Shown here: positions 1-12,022 of the stretch, piece after piece
Numbering within the stretch: the first letter of the stretch is position 1
Layout: each line of letters opens with the position of its first letter
Source: Marsupella aquatica
Lineage: Eukaryota > Marchantiophyta
Assembly (NCBI GenBank): GCA_973895155.1
Contig: OZ316893.1
Location: 11,594,001-11,658,000 of the forward strand
Length of the DNA: 64,000 bases
Direction of reading: 5' to 3'
Translations under genes and position numbers: made by a program
The notes under the pieces: generated by a model
What the model was told of the DNA's origin: nothing
Database searches by the model: none
The model's input: only the letters and a program-made list of their open reading frames with translations

Positions 1-416
1 TAGATTAGGTGAATTTGCTTCAATCGAAAAGAACGAAAAATGCCCTGATACACTTAAAATCTCATCCATGTAATGAACAAAATACAGAAGTCAACATCGA
101 ATACAAAACCTTCACGGATGTTACAAGCTCACTTAGTCCTAAGAATTCTTTGGGAAAAGAGAGCAATCAAGTTCTAGATATCCACCTACTTCCGCAGCCC
201 TGACTCTGAATTTGAATTTCCATTCTCTACGACTTTTCAATTCCAATCTCTAAGTTTTCAATCACGCCCTTTCGATGACCTCGATATATTTGACTATCAT
301 ATACTAACACTTCAAATGCCTTGGTAAGTTTAGGCTGACCAGACGCTGCAGAATATTTGAATTACGCCTGAGAGTGCTGAGAAGAAGTGCTGATAGTGTG
401 AGCTTCGAAAACTCAC

Positions 417-3400
417 CAGTCTTTTATATGCCGAATCAACAACTTCTCTCGAATTTCCCTGAGTAAGACTCTCCATGCGCTGAGCTAAAGCAGCAAACCT
501 GGGCATCAACAATAATCATTACGACTAAAGTCTTATAACAAAAACGTCTTTTCCTTCATATCTCAGGGAAACATGTTTGATGAAGTGGATAACCACGGTT
601 TACGTCTTCGACCTAGTTAAGCAATGTTACTTGCCTTCTTGCACTGGAATAACCAATACCACACAGCTTAAGAAAAGAAGAGCAAAATCGGATCATACCA
701 TTGAAAATTCAAAACTGTAGCTGACGAAACAGAGAAGTATGCAAATCCACCTGACCATCATGAATGTTTAGACGTGCACACAAAATCAAGCTCATCCCAC
801 GTGCCAAAAGGGGAATAAAATTTGTACCTTGGAATGTAGGAAAGAACTCCTACTTGCCTCACGCTCCTGTCATGTCTCTCAATTTGATGGTTCGCTTCTT
901 CAACAAACTGCGCAAAAGTAGCAGGGCAAGAGGAAAGCCTCCGTTTAAAATTCGAAATCAAAAGTTTTCTGGAAATCAATTCATTGCGTGTTGTGGTCTA
1001 ATCCACTTCTGTCAATAGCGATCGCATAGACACAATATGAGATATTGAAAGTCAGCCCTAGAGATAGAGAAGTCCTAGAGAAAGAAAGCTTACCCTATTG
1101 AATTGAAGACTAATTCTGGACTGAAGAGTTGTCAGTAGGTCGCGAACAAATCCTGCAGCATCAGCTTTGTGGCTAGCAAGATACTTCTCTGTCACTCCCT
1201 GCATGGAGATACATCTCAAAGGATCTATTTTGTAGGCCCAATCCACCACGGCATAAAAGTCGTCCTGTACAAATCGGTTCTTCACTTCTCAGTTGACCCG
1301 ATCTAGTACTGGACGATATAATTCAGACTGTAACGCATAAACATCCAGAATAATGTTTTCCACGAGAACATAATCAAGCAACCTTCCATCTTTATATAGT
1401 TAGTGAAGATCAATCTGCTTTTACAAAATACCACGAACAGATCTTGGTAACAAGTCCAAAGGGTCATATTCATTTTGCTCACAATTACTAGACAGATTAA
1501 GGTGTACTTTGCACGTTCAGTTTCCTCGGACATATACACACAGTCATTCGTAGATTTTAAGGGACATTGGCTACATATCTCCCTAATCTAGCAGTCTGGA
1601 GCAAAATAGACAGCCGTATCCCCATGCTCAAATGTGGAAAATTATTGAAGACAATCAGTGCACTAATGTAGCATATCAGGTTTTAACATAGCCGATCTTC
1701 GGAAACCTTTGGATCCCATCTATTTCAAAATAGATGATAGTTGGTAACATCCTCTCCAATAAGATTGGAACTCCTAAGAAACTCTTCAATAACCACAATT
1801 ACTTTTCTTGAATCCATTAATATGAAGAATTTATTGCCCACCTCAACTCCGACCAGCAACTCTTGAAGTGCCTGATTCAGTGCCTCCAACTCAGCAGGGT
1901 TTTGATTTGCTGGCAGAGAATAATGGTCAGGTTAGATCACATTCACAGATGAAACGCAAGTAGCATAAGCTGTTGAGAGAATGGAGATCCACTATACGAT
2001 ATCTATGGCAGTACGCCTTTCGCAGAAAGTAAATTACGGCACATTCTCATTGCGGATTCTATGATGAATATACCAGGCTTCAGATCTGATCCATCCTCAT
2101 CTAACGGACTTATGTCATCATCATCATCTTCAGCACCCTCGCCATTCGGTCCAGGACCAGTGGGAAGAACGTCAAAGCACATGAATGATGCGAAAAACAA
2201 ACTCTGCAATGAAAACAGAAAATACTTGATTTAGCATACTTTGACAATAGTTTCTAAACCATATAAAATCAGAAACACCATCACATAGTCAGCTTACCTC
2301 ATCAACTAGGAGCGGTATGAAGATCCGAAGCATCCTGCCATAGGCATCTGAAACATTTGAGGTATCTGATCCACTACCTAGTGACGATCCGCTAGAACCC
2401 TCCAACCAAGCCCCTTGTACTCTCGACACTTTGGTTTGTGCCCGAAGCTCATTTGCAAACTCACGAGCCTGCCAACCCTCTCCATGAAAACAATTCTTGT
2501 CATGAACATTACCGTGTGTGCGGATACGGATACCAAATCTACACCCTATAATAAATCTGCCTTCTACAGTTATATCCAGCAACTCATTACATTGAACAAA
2601 ACTTTCAAATTGTGTCAGTAAGGGAAGATAATGTAAAATAGGTTAAATGACAAATACCTCTCTGCGCAATAACAGGTTGAGTGACGAACAATACGCTTTC
2701 CGGAGTGGTCCAAGTGCATTGCTGTCCAAAGTCTACCCAAACAGACAAATTCAGGACATAAGATGCAGCTGGCAGTACATGATTCCGTTCCAAGTACATG
2801 TCGTTTGACATAATTTTTATTTCATAGTTCGCCTGAGCTCTGACTCGATGCTAACAAGAATATGGTATGGAAACTAGATGTGTTGCAGTACGGGATCAAG
2901 TTCATCCATATACGTCGTTTGGCACAATTTGTATTGGTTCCATTAAGTTGTGAGTACAGTAGATGATCCACAAGAGCTTTGCGTGCAGACCTTCATGTGT
3001 TGCAGCATGCGGGCATAACTGCTACATTTGAAACGGAGATCAGCATGATCTGGCCTCCTGAGCTGTCCTTTCTGCAACCACACAAATTGTTCTCAATCAA
3101 CACATTTGAAGCTATGTTTCTGCAAGAAGTTCCTCTGCCAGATCCTTTGAGATGCAATCTCGAATTTCAGACCGTCAAATGGGACTGAGTTGAAGTTTTA
3201 CCTGTGAGAAATAAGACTTGTCACCTATCATAATATCCACCACACTAGCAAAGTAATTTCTAAGGAAATCCGAGGCACGGCGCACAAAAGTAGCTTTCAA
3301 CTTCTCTAGCTCAGCACGCTTGTCCCTCACCTGCAGCAGAAACATCAACACGCTCTAGCAATTTTTAACTTCCCATCAATAACTTCAAAATTGACTTCCA

Positions 3401-6400
3401 AGGAGTCTGCAAGGTAGTTAAGGTCGCAAATCACCTAAAAACCATCGCCATATTTCCTTGTGCAGCTGATTAGCACCACAAGAACAATATGTCTCCAACG
3501 TTTACGGAGCGACAAACATCCAAAAGACGTAGGCCAAAACTTTATGCAGTCAGCTATAACTCGGAAACATCAAATCCAAACACACCGTTTCCTGTTGGAT
3601 TAAGCATTGGATCATACCGCCCGCATGTTGACATAAGCTGGGTCCAAGAAGGGTGGTTCAAGACCGCGAAGAGCATTCGCTAACCACTCACAAGCTTCCA
3701 CGTTCTCAAGCATATTAGCTTCCTCAAAGAATCCTGATGTCAATAGCAACGTGTACTGCAAAAACCCAGTTCCAGAACCTTGAATATCTTCTCTAAATTA
3801 AATAATCTGTCAGTAGAGCTTCTGCTACTTTGAGAAAACCCTTACTTGAATCGAGCTTTCATACTAGTTCAGCATGTTCCTCATTCCATCACACCTTTAA
3901 TCATAAAAAAAAACTGCTGTAAGGATGAGAAAATTCTACGAGTACCTCATTCGGCACGCGAAGCCGTTCTAGCAGTTTGTTGAGTTCGTCTACCAGTGCT
4001 CCGTTATTTTGAGCTTGCATTTCCAGCCTATTATTTCTCGACTCTATCTGTCCGACCCAGCCAGGAGCCAGTCAGCATAACAGACCTTAAGAATGAAAGA
4101 AAATCCACGCTCTTCTGCCAGAATTGCAGTGTTGGACTTCCATTATTTTTAAGTTTTATAAATTTCCCACCGGCATACCCTATGCACCACACAAATCTCT
4201 AGCATAGATACATAGCTCTCTGAAACCTTGGGAAAAAGAAGGAATTAGAAACGCAGGGGCCAGACTTCAAAAGCGAGTAAATTTCATCATGAACCATTCA
4301 AGAGCATTTTGGACCTACTGATTCTATATCTTCGCGCATATGTCGGAGCTTGACATTGAATATTCCAAGCCATTCATCCATGTCCTCTACGCTGACTGTA
4401 GCAGCATCAAGCTGTTGCAAAACCTGCCAGAACCATCCACAGAATGTGATGGCATGTTAAATCCAGGTAGACAGCTTTTTCCAGTAGGCAAAACAATTCT
4501 GTGCCATAGACATGATAGTTGCACTGGCCGATATGCATGTGCCAAAGTACACGACAAACGGTTCAATGGGAAAACCATTCCACAAAAGCACATCAGCTGA
4601 AAGCTTCACAGCCATGTGGCATCCCTTAGGAATAGCGATTGAAAAAGCAACGGTTGAGGACAAGTGGGTCAAGCTGTAATCAACCATCGCTTGACAAGTG
4701 AACAAGCTTGAATATAAACTCACCTCCTCTACTAGAGGCTGGCTTTCCAAGATGGCATGCACATTAGCGGCTTCAAGGGCTGTCAGTTCCCGCTTCAACC
4801 TCTCCGAAAATGCTTCAGCCTCGTCGATGCCAAGGACATACCTGTGTCCAGAACAAACCTAGCGCATCATTGCCAGTTGCATCTGACTGAAACATGCGTT
4901 ACGCAAATATCAATGCAAACAAACCACTCAATACCCATAATCCATGGGCGTCACTGCTGAAGGGTGCTAAAAGCACTGCATAGGTCCAACGAGATTGTAA
5001 GGCCCATTTCGGTTGATAGCTATGTGGTAGACAATAATTGTAAGCGTCTTTCAAGACGGAAACTGGAATTTAAAGAGAAGAGACGATACGAACGAGCCAA
5101 GTAGAGCCTCCATGTCATCTTCTTCAGCCTTTGAGACCAATTCTCTCTCCACAGTCTCTGCACCAGCTTTTGAAACATCGCGGTTGCCTTCATAGACAGG
5201 TGATGAAGGTCCATCTATCGGAAGTGCTTTTGCATTTGCCTATTTAAACACCAGAACTTCTTCCGTCAATTGCATCACTCAATGACCTACGCTGTTCCCA
5301 AAACGGTTACAGAATTTTGGAACATATTGATGACAAAGCAGATTGGATGATAAGAGCGATACATTAGAGAAGAATCAAAGGCAACTAGCTACCTGGGCCC
5401 ATAAAGCCATCTCCACAACATCCATGCCAACAATCTTTGGCAGCCGGCCAAGATTCTCCTTGCATAGCTTGAGAATAGAGGTCACTAATCGATTTCTGTA
5501 CACTCCACTGACCTTGTCAGCAACAAGGAATTGATAGACCGGAATCCAGAATCTATGACATCATTTTACTTCAGGTACGAATTGCAGTGCTTGCAAAATG
5601 AGCACCTACCTATCATCAAGATTCCGCAGTGTCCATTGCGGAGGAGCGACAGCTTGTGCTTTCAAGTTATCAAAACCCTGGGATTTGACAAGAAGTGGAC
5701 AAGAAACAATCAGCTTCAATTTCATCTCCCCCAGCTACTCCACATACACCATAAAGTGCAACATTGTACATATTCATCAAGAAAAGGTCAGGCTCTATAC
5801 CAGCACAAAGGTGCAGCCGGAATTATCGGTTGGCACGGCTTCTATTTTTGACAAATGCTTCAACTTGTAGACTTTTGCTGTCTGCAGCATAATTCATTAA
5901 AAAATATCTATTAATTACATTCCCGAACGTGTTCACCGGGTTATCATGCTGAACTATGTAACCAGTTTACGGTCGATCCGCTTGTGCATCTCCCAGTGAG
6001 TGTTAGATGAATAATCAAGAAGAAAGAAAACTATACAGGCTGAATTCAGATTACAAATACAAACTACTAGGAAGAACTCTCCCATGCCAGACACCACCGA
6101 CTGAGATTGCCCACACCCCCAAGACATGGGCTTAAGATACTAAAGATTGCACACTCTGTATTCAAAGTCAAAGGAACGAGAATGTATGCATTTTGACACT
6201 ACTATAAATCTCTAGAAGGCCCTTCCCTAAAAATCCCTTCAAAAGTTAACGTACCGCATAGTATTAGCAATATCAACTGGGAATCTCTCATGTCTTACCT
6301 GAACTTCGCCATTTGGAAGTTGCTTTAGAACTTGCACCTTCACCTTGAACTTTTGCGTAATGACTGATCTCTTAGCTGCCAGGATCCAATAACTCAAATA

Positions 6401-6741
6401 TTTCAGGCAATTCTCTTGAGCTCAACTGTACACATGAACCTGGAGCTTTTCTAGTCTGTGGATTGGAGCCCCACACCACAAGATGTTTCAATCCAGAATT
6501 GTTTTTCCCTAGTAAAGAAAAACGAGAAAGAATTTAGGAAGCCGAAGTAATCACCAGTGAGAGTCAGAATTCGAGGTTTAGTGGTGAGGCGGGTGCGACG
6601 CCCGGACACAGTCCACGATGAGGCCTGACTCTTGTCAACTCGAAATGCCAAAAGCACCTGGAGATCCGAAGTCAGGAAATACGACTCCACGAGGCTCATT
6701 AAACCCCCGTCATCGCCACCAGCCTGCTGATTTCCCACCAT
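417..6741 (-). CDS. SEC3: Exocyst complex component SEC3 (3' part off the left edge)
   Basis: Subunit of the octameric exocyst, which tethers secretory vesicles to the plasma membrane. The N-terminal PH-like region of the family binds phosphoinositides and Rho-type GTPases. Nineteen exons with GT/AG borders are readable on the minus strand: 6555-6741, 6299-6375, 5801-5881, 5610-5677, 5393-5495, 5094-5239, 4724-4841, 4319-4423, 3946-4047, 3618-3755, 3202-3330, 2991-3071, 2658-2732, 2298-2468, 2074-2203, 1842-1909, 1094-1264, 828-907 and 417-498. Family-typical stretches include [86 protein letters not shown] and [11 protein letters not shown]. The ATG at 6741 is the only in-frame ATG at the N-terminus. 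Exon phases join cleanly with no stop. An acidic D-rich linker lies in exon 2074-2203. Positions 1-416 look like intron, so the C-terminal exocyst helical domain is off-window. Confidence 0.95.
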
Positions 6742-7470
6742 GATGGCGATTCTCCAATGCCTCCCTCCTCCCACTCAGTCGTTGTCCAAATTGAGGGCAA
6801 CGTCAACAACGCCTCCAAGTGAAGCGAGGCTGGACGCCAAAGGAAGTTCCGTCCGTCATCAAGATCACCAACAAGCAGGCAGAAACTGTGACACGGTGGC
6901 CCAAATGATTACGCTGGGAGGGAGTGTAGAACGACAATGCAGCCCTTCGATCCCAAACAGAAAACGGCAGAGCACAGAAAACGAACTAACAGGAGCGGAA
7001 CAGAACGGAACGATCTGAGGGAGAACAATTGGAGTCAGAACGATAGATCGAGTTTGATTTTCAAGAGCCAGAGAGACAGAGTACGAAAAAAAAAAATCTG
7101 GTTCACGAAAATACAGTCCTAGCACCTCGTGCAGCTACGAAGAAACTTCTAAGCTACACTCCTTTCGATTGACTACGATCGGATCGGAAGGAGCAGGTGA
7201 AGCGAGATCAAGCGGTGTTAGATCAGATTTCTCTCACAATCAACTCTTCCTCGAAGCTCCACACACGATAGTAGAAGATTTCAATGCATGATTTCGGCAT
7301 CCACCTTCCATTCCCCGTTTCTTCTCGATCAACCTTCACAGTTCACAACTCCATCACAGTACACTGCTAACGTGGTTTCCAGTCTACTGTGGTCCAACGA
7401 CTCTCGTGTGCTAACTACAGTCGGTTCTGTCCACTGTGGTCCAATGACTCTCGTGTGCTGAGTACCAGCT
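6742..7470. promoter_or_regulatory. SEC3 5' flank / probable 5' UTR and promoter
   Basis: Spacer upstream of the SEC3 start codon on the minus strand. I see no ORF with recognisable content and no unambiguous TATA box. At its far end two copies of a roughly 30-bp segment (CTGTGGTCCAACGACTCTCG and a one-base variant) lie about 50 bp apart between 7384 and 7460. The promoter role is inferred from position only. Confidence 0.3.
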
Positions 7471-9054
7471 TATTTTTTAAGTGCGAATTTTCGCCAAATT
7501 CCACCTCCCCACAAACTGTTGGCCACTTTTGGCTAATATTAGGTACATTTTTAAGGCACCATTAGTCACTTTTCCACCAAATCATGGACCCCATTTACCA
7601 GAATCTAACTGTCCTCCTTAAATCTCCAAAAATCTAAGGATATCTGACTATCATGATGTAATTCAAGAAAATCTGATAAAGAATATTCCTAGAATCTACT
7701 CTCTTAGAGAAGCCAGGTTCACCACACTGGCTAAAAATAAAATACCTTAAAAAATACGCTCCTGAGTACAATTGGCTCTGTCTAAGCGAGCAGTCCATAA
7801 GCATATTACCTGGTTAAGTGCAAGGCATCCCTTTCTTCCATGTTATTTTACACTGAATAAGTGCTTTGTAAGCATATTTTCTAAGCGAACACAGGCCTGA
7901 AATAATTTTGCTAAATGAAAACTTTATAACCTCTTACCCTTGGTAAACATTGATATGCAGTTATTGATAGATGCATGCCCATTCTTAGTAGAGTTAAAAT
8001 GCACTTACTGAGTTTGGACACAGAATTTTGGGCAGGGATACAAGGCATAAGGTGTGTATTCCATTAAACCTTGAATGCAGGTGTTGAGGGTTTCCCTTTA
8101 ATCTCCAGACTCTCTGACAGAGGGGCTCATTAAACATTTAACAAAGGTATGTAAATCATGTAAAGTTATTGATAAGTGCACTTTTCAAAGGGTAAGGAAT
8201 GCAACACCTGGTTTAGTGCATGCTGGATCCTTCTCCTCGAGAGTATGCACTTAGAGAAAGTTAATTGGATGTCACTATGTTACAGCCACCACAGTTTGCT
8301 ACACTGTTATATTGTACTTTACTTTCCAGTAAAAGAGACTACAGTAATGCCCATGCAACTTGTAAATAATCCTAAAAACAACTTGTAAAAAAATGTAACC
8401 TGACAACTTCTTTCCCATTGTGTCATCATGGTTTGCACACCAAAACAAATAATTACTAATATTTGGGGTACCTATGAAAACCTCCAATCATCCAAATTAT
8501 ACTATTACTAGAAAATTATTCCCAAAATAATGGATTAGCTTGGCTGGATGCTTGGATTTTGTCATCCATATATGGTCTTGGGGGTATGCAAGGAGACCAT
8601 ACATGGGAGGTAAAATAACTCATAATGGAATGTGCAGACACCCTTAGTTGCAGGTTAAGGGTGTTGGGTGATTTAAACACTTACATATCCACTGACTAAT
8701 CAACAAAATCTACCACTATAATAGAAAGATCCCTTCACTTCTTACAAAAAGTGAAAATAGTGGGATGCAATCATGATCATTCATTAAGAACACAATTTAT
8801 GACATCCGTTGGATTTGAGTTGGATCTGTCATCCTGCCATGTACATACGCTCCTTCAGAAGTACCGCAGGCCTATGAAATGCTAACGGAAGGTATGGTAC
8901 AATACCCTCCTCCAAGGTACACTGGTACACCTGCCTCAATGGAGTGTGGGTCAGGACAATGGACTGATGGAGGCTACATCCTAGGGTTGTACTGTACCTG
9001 ACTTTTATGACCCTCCAACGAAAGCCAATCTTGAGGGCAGTTATTGCTAATCCG
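7471..9054. other. Intergenic, nothing recognised
   Basis: AT-rich spacer with no ORF that resembles a protein family, no RNA gene and no clear repeat structure. The ORFs present are short and without exon signals. Confidence 0.5.
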
Positions 9055-9245
9055 CAATCCTATAATTCACGATGAAACTCAAGCTCGAGACTCATTAAGA
9101 GCCTCCGTACGTAGCTGCCCGCATACAAGCCCAGGCGAGTAAAAACAAATCGAGTGTCAAGAGGGTATGAATGAACCCCACTTCCTTTGCTGGCAGGATT
9201 CAAACCCAAGACCTCCCCTGCCTCACTGAGCACCTCTACCATGCA
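9055..9245 (-). mobile_element. tRNA-derived SINE, copy 1
   Basis: Read on the minus strand, it begins with GCATGGTAGAGGTGCTCAGT, which resembles the polymerase III A box of a tRNA gene. About 30 bp later it has GGGTTTGAATCC, a near-perfect B box. The body shares GTGGGGTTCATTCAT, CCCTCTTGACACTC, TATGCGGGCAGCT and GAGGCTCTTAATGAG with the copy at 9864-10075, which lies in the opposite orientation. The tail ends with the GAGCTTGAGTTTC motif. No cloverleaf forms, so this is a SINE rather than a tRNA gene. A clear target duplication was not found. Confidence 0.7.
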
Positions 9246-9478
9246 GCCTATAGGCAACTGGTGACCACAGTGCATCGCGCCCCGTATTTAACCCTATTCT
9301 CATGTCATGGGAAGTGGACAGCGGGCAGCTTAGTACGGGTTAATCGCATTGATTAGTCTCGATCTTGAGTCTCATCCCTAATATCCTGTAAGTGTTGCCC
9401 ATTGCCCGCATTTGCTAGATCTGATTTCACATTAAATACTTGGTGCAAGTGAATGTTGACACGAAGTGGTGAAAGGCT

Positions 9479-9690
9479 CACTGGTAGCATAGCTCAGTGG
9501 GGAATGGGAGGTCCTGGGTGTGAAACCCATTGTGCCCCTGAATGTCTTTTAACATGCACCCCACCCAGAAAGTGGGGATCATTCATGCTCATAAAATTTG
9601 AAAAAATGTGAAGGGGGCAGTGAGCACGGGCCGGTGTAACTGAGGCTCTTAAAGAGCCTCAAGATTGCCCTTTGTCGTGAATCTGTTATG
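9479..9690 (+). mobile_element. tRNA-derived SINE, copy 2 (diverged)
   Basis: The same family in a more diverged form. The A-box region is GGTAGCATAGCTCAGTGG and the B-box region is GGTGTGAAACCC. The shared body motifs AAAGTGGGGATCATTCATGC and GAGGCTCTTAAAGAGCCTC follow in the same order and spacing as in the other two copies. The GAGGCTCTTAAAGAGCCTC segment is a near-perfect palindrome near the 3' end. Confidence 0.65.
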
Positions 9691-9863
9691 GGGAGGTGGG
9701 TCATTTATTACCCTCCCAGATGTGCAATATGCAAGGAGGGAGGTGCAAGGATGGAGAGAGAGCAGGTGGGGATGGGGAGACACAAGATCAAAGTTATTCA
9801 ATGTGATTAGCCCGTACAAAGCTCCCCGCTGCCCACTTTTTTTGATGCCACTATCAGGTTAGT

Positions 9864-10075
9864 ATGCATGGTAGAGGAGCTCACTGGGGCTGGAGGTCTG
9901 GAGTTCAAATCATGCAAGCGACAAAAGCTTTTGTCATTCACCACACCCAAAAGTGGGGTTCATTCATTCCCTCTTGACACTCAAAAAATTTGGACTTGCC
10001 TGGTCTCGTATGCGGGCAGCTGTGTACGGAGGCTCTTAATGAGCCTCGAGCTTGAGTTTCGTTCTGAATGGGGGT
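9864..10075 (+). mobile_element. tRNA-derived SINE, copy 3
   Basis: Starts at GCATGGTAGAGGAGCTCACT (A box) followed by GGAGTTCAAATC (B box). The unrelated body holds AAGTGGGGTTCATTCATTCC, CTCTTGACACTC, TATGCGGGCAGCT and the palindrome GAGGCTCTTAATGAGCCTC, then the GAGCTTGAGTTTCGTTCTG tail. It is the best match to copy 1 and lies inverted to it, about 0.6 kb away. Confidence 0.7.
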
Positions 10076-11156
10076 AAAGGGATAAAGATAAAAGGGAAAA
10101 AACACAAAAATGAAAATAAGTTGAGGAAAGGAAAAGTGGGGAAAATTAGGGAAAGGGGGCCAAGAAGAAAGGGTTTTTTTTTCTTGTCAATGCTTTTGAC
10201 ATGATTCAAAAAGACTACTAGCCTAGAAATTGATTTTTTCCCCATAAAACATTTTGACAAAATCCATATAGGGTAGACAAAATACTTCATGTATGAAAAC
10301 ACTTCCCTAACTATATACTTTAAGGTCATGTGTATGCTTATTCTGGTCCTTGTCCTGTTACTCTCCTCCATGTGTAAGCTTTAACTTCTCATTATGAGCT
10401 ATACATGTATGCAAAGCTGAGCAATGTAGCAAAATGTCAGGTCCAATCATGAGTGAACAAAGGACCTGAAAGTATGATCACGTAAGTATGGTTTCATTTA
10501 CGAGTATACAGTCTCCAGTATTTCTCCCTGCACATGCAGGTAGACGTACGGTCGCCCTATAACTTGTTAAAAGCGACCATACACCCTTAATCCTATATTT
10601 AGACCATATGCCGTTAATCCTATATTTAAAAAATATTATTGTACAGAACGACAAGGGTAATCTCTTGTCAGTGGGCATCGCAAGGCAAATGATTGTCACC
10701 CTGTGATGAAGAACAGGACAGTGTCGTGCCAAAACAATTTGGCTCAAAACTAAATGATGGATGTTCAACTGGCTAGTGACTTGTATTACTAGTCAGTCAC
10801 AAGCGATGAGTGGTAGTGTTGGATAGAATGGGCAATTGGTTGGCTAGTGACTCATTCCTAGTCAACTTCAGGTTGACTGTTTGGATGAGGTTGCTTTGGC
10901 TACAAGTGTCAAGCAACAATAGTGCTAAGCAAAGAGTACTTTATATGTACCGAGCAAAGAGTTGGGGTTGTTCAATCTATTCAATTAGAGAAGGGTTGTT
11001 CAAGCTTATTTGAAGTTGATGCCTTGATGTTAGTTTGGAGACTGCTAGTTGTGAGGGAACTAGTGAGTCTTGAGGAAAGATTAAGGTTGAATAGTGTTGG
11101 AATGAGTTTCGTTGAGGGGGAAGCTTCCCATGAGGTTTTGAAATTGATGAGAGAGA
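10076..11156. other. Intergenic, nothing recognised
   Basis: Purine-rich and AT-rich spacer. No coding exon, RNA gene or clear repeat was identified here. Confidence 0.5.
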
Positions 11157-11340
11157 GGTTGCGGCCCAATGTACATGCCAACGGCTAGACTCTCACAAGT
11201 GGTCGACAAGAGAGTGAGGTTGTACGTGCCAACAGCTAGACTCTCACAAGTGGTCGACTAGAGAGCCAGGTTGCAGCGCAATGTAAGTGCCAACTACTAC
11301 TAGATTCTCACAAGTGGTCTACAAGAGAGCTCCCATTGTA
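11157..11340. repeat. Tandem repeat, about three units of 52-62 bp
   Basis: Each unit contains GGTTG(C/T), a GTGCCAAC core, CTAGACTCTCACAAGTGGTC and a closing AGAGAG. Units differ by small substitutions and short indels. The last unit has an extra CTACTA. There is no coding capacity. Confidence 0.75.
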
Positions 11341-11355
11341 GTTGGATTGAGGAAT

Positions 11356-11698
11356 CTACAACTATAGTAAGGGATCCTGCATTTTTCCGGTCCTTCGTCC
11401 CAATACAAAATAACTCCTGGGCCGAGAATATCCACAACCGTTGGATTTGATTGGCTGTTTTCCCTGATCATTGATAGAGGAAATGGACACCCTTGGCGCA
11501 AATGTGCTTCTCCACCTGCCTCATAAATGCCTTGGCCCGGCTCCCTATGGGCAGGCCCTTGACTCCCTATGGGCAGCGCCGGCCCCTCCCCTCCCTTTAG
11601 GCAGGCGTTCGACTCCCTATGGGCAGATCCTCCTTGCGACTCCCTATGGGCAGGCCCTCCTTGCGCTGTGAAACGAAACGCAAGGGCATAGGGCTCGT
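11356..11698 (+). repeat. Dispersed repeat, copy 1, with internal minisatellite
   Basis: Shares start, end and internal order with the minus-strand segment 57125-57362: CTACAACTAT, AAGGGATCC, TTTGTCCCAATACAAAA-like, AACTCCTGGGC, TTGGCTGTTTTCCCTG, GGAAATGG(A/G)CACCC, TGGCGCA and the end GCATAGGGCTCGT. This copy carries about five extra or variant units of ACTCCCTATGGGCAG between 11539 and 11660, where the other copy has one. No terminal inverted repeats were seen. Probably a non-autonomous mobile element of unknown class. Confidence 0.7.
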
Positions 11699-12022
11699 CA
11701 GAAAATAAAACACAATATTTGTGAGGTACTAAAAGTGTTTGTCATCTTTAGCTACAGTAGAAGCGCAGAGCTTACATGAGGAACCCCTACTGTAAGTCTT
11801 CGTGAAAGGGTACGCGTTTCTTCCTTTGCCGGCTTGAACGGACACTGCTGTTTACGTGAACTGTACAAATCCCCAATGCAAATTCGCAGCGCAACTGGCA
11901 GCTCGTGAAGAACCCAACTCGAATGTGATGAGTACTCTGATCATGTGCAGAGCGGATGTACGTAGAGACCGCAATCTCGTGAGAGGGAAGCGGGCAATGC
12001 CCCAGGCCCAAGGACCAGAACA

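Noticed and set aside
758-1018. Plus-strand ORF over SEC3 exon
   Set aside because: It is the shadow of the minus-strand exon with the [11 protein letters not shown] sequence.
9479-9560. A tRNA gene
   Set aside because: A-box and B-box-like motifs are present, but no cloverleaf or anticodon stem can be formed and the body matches other SINE copies.
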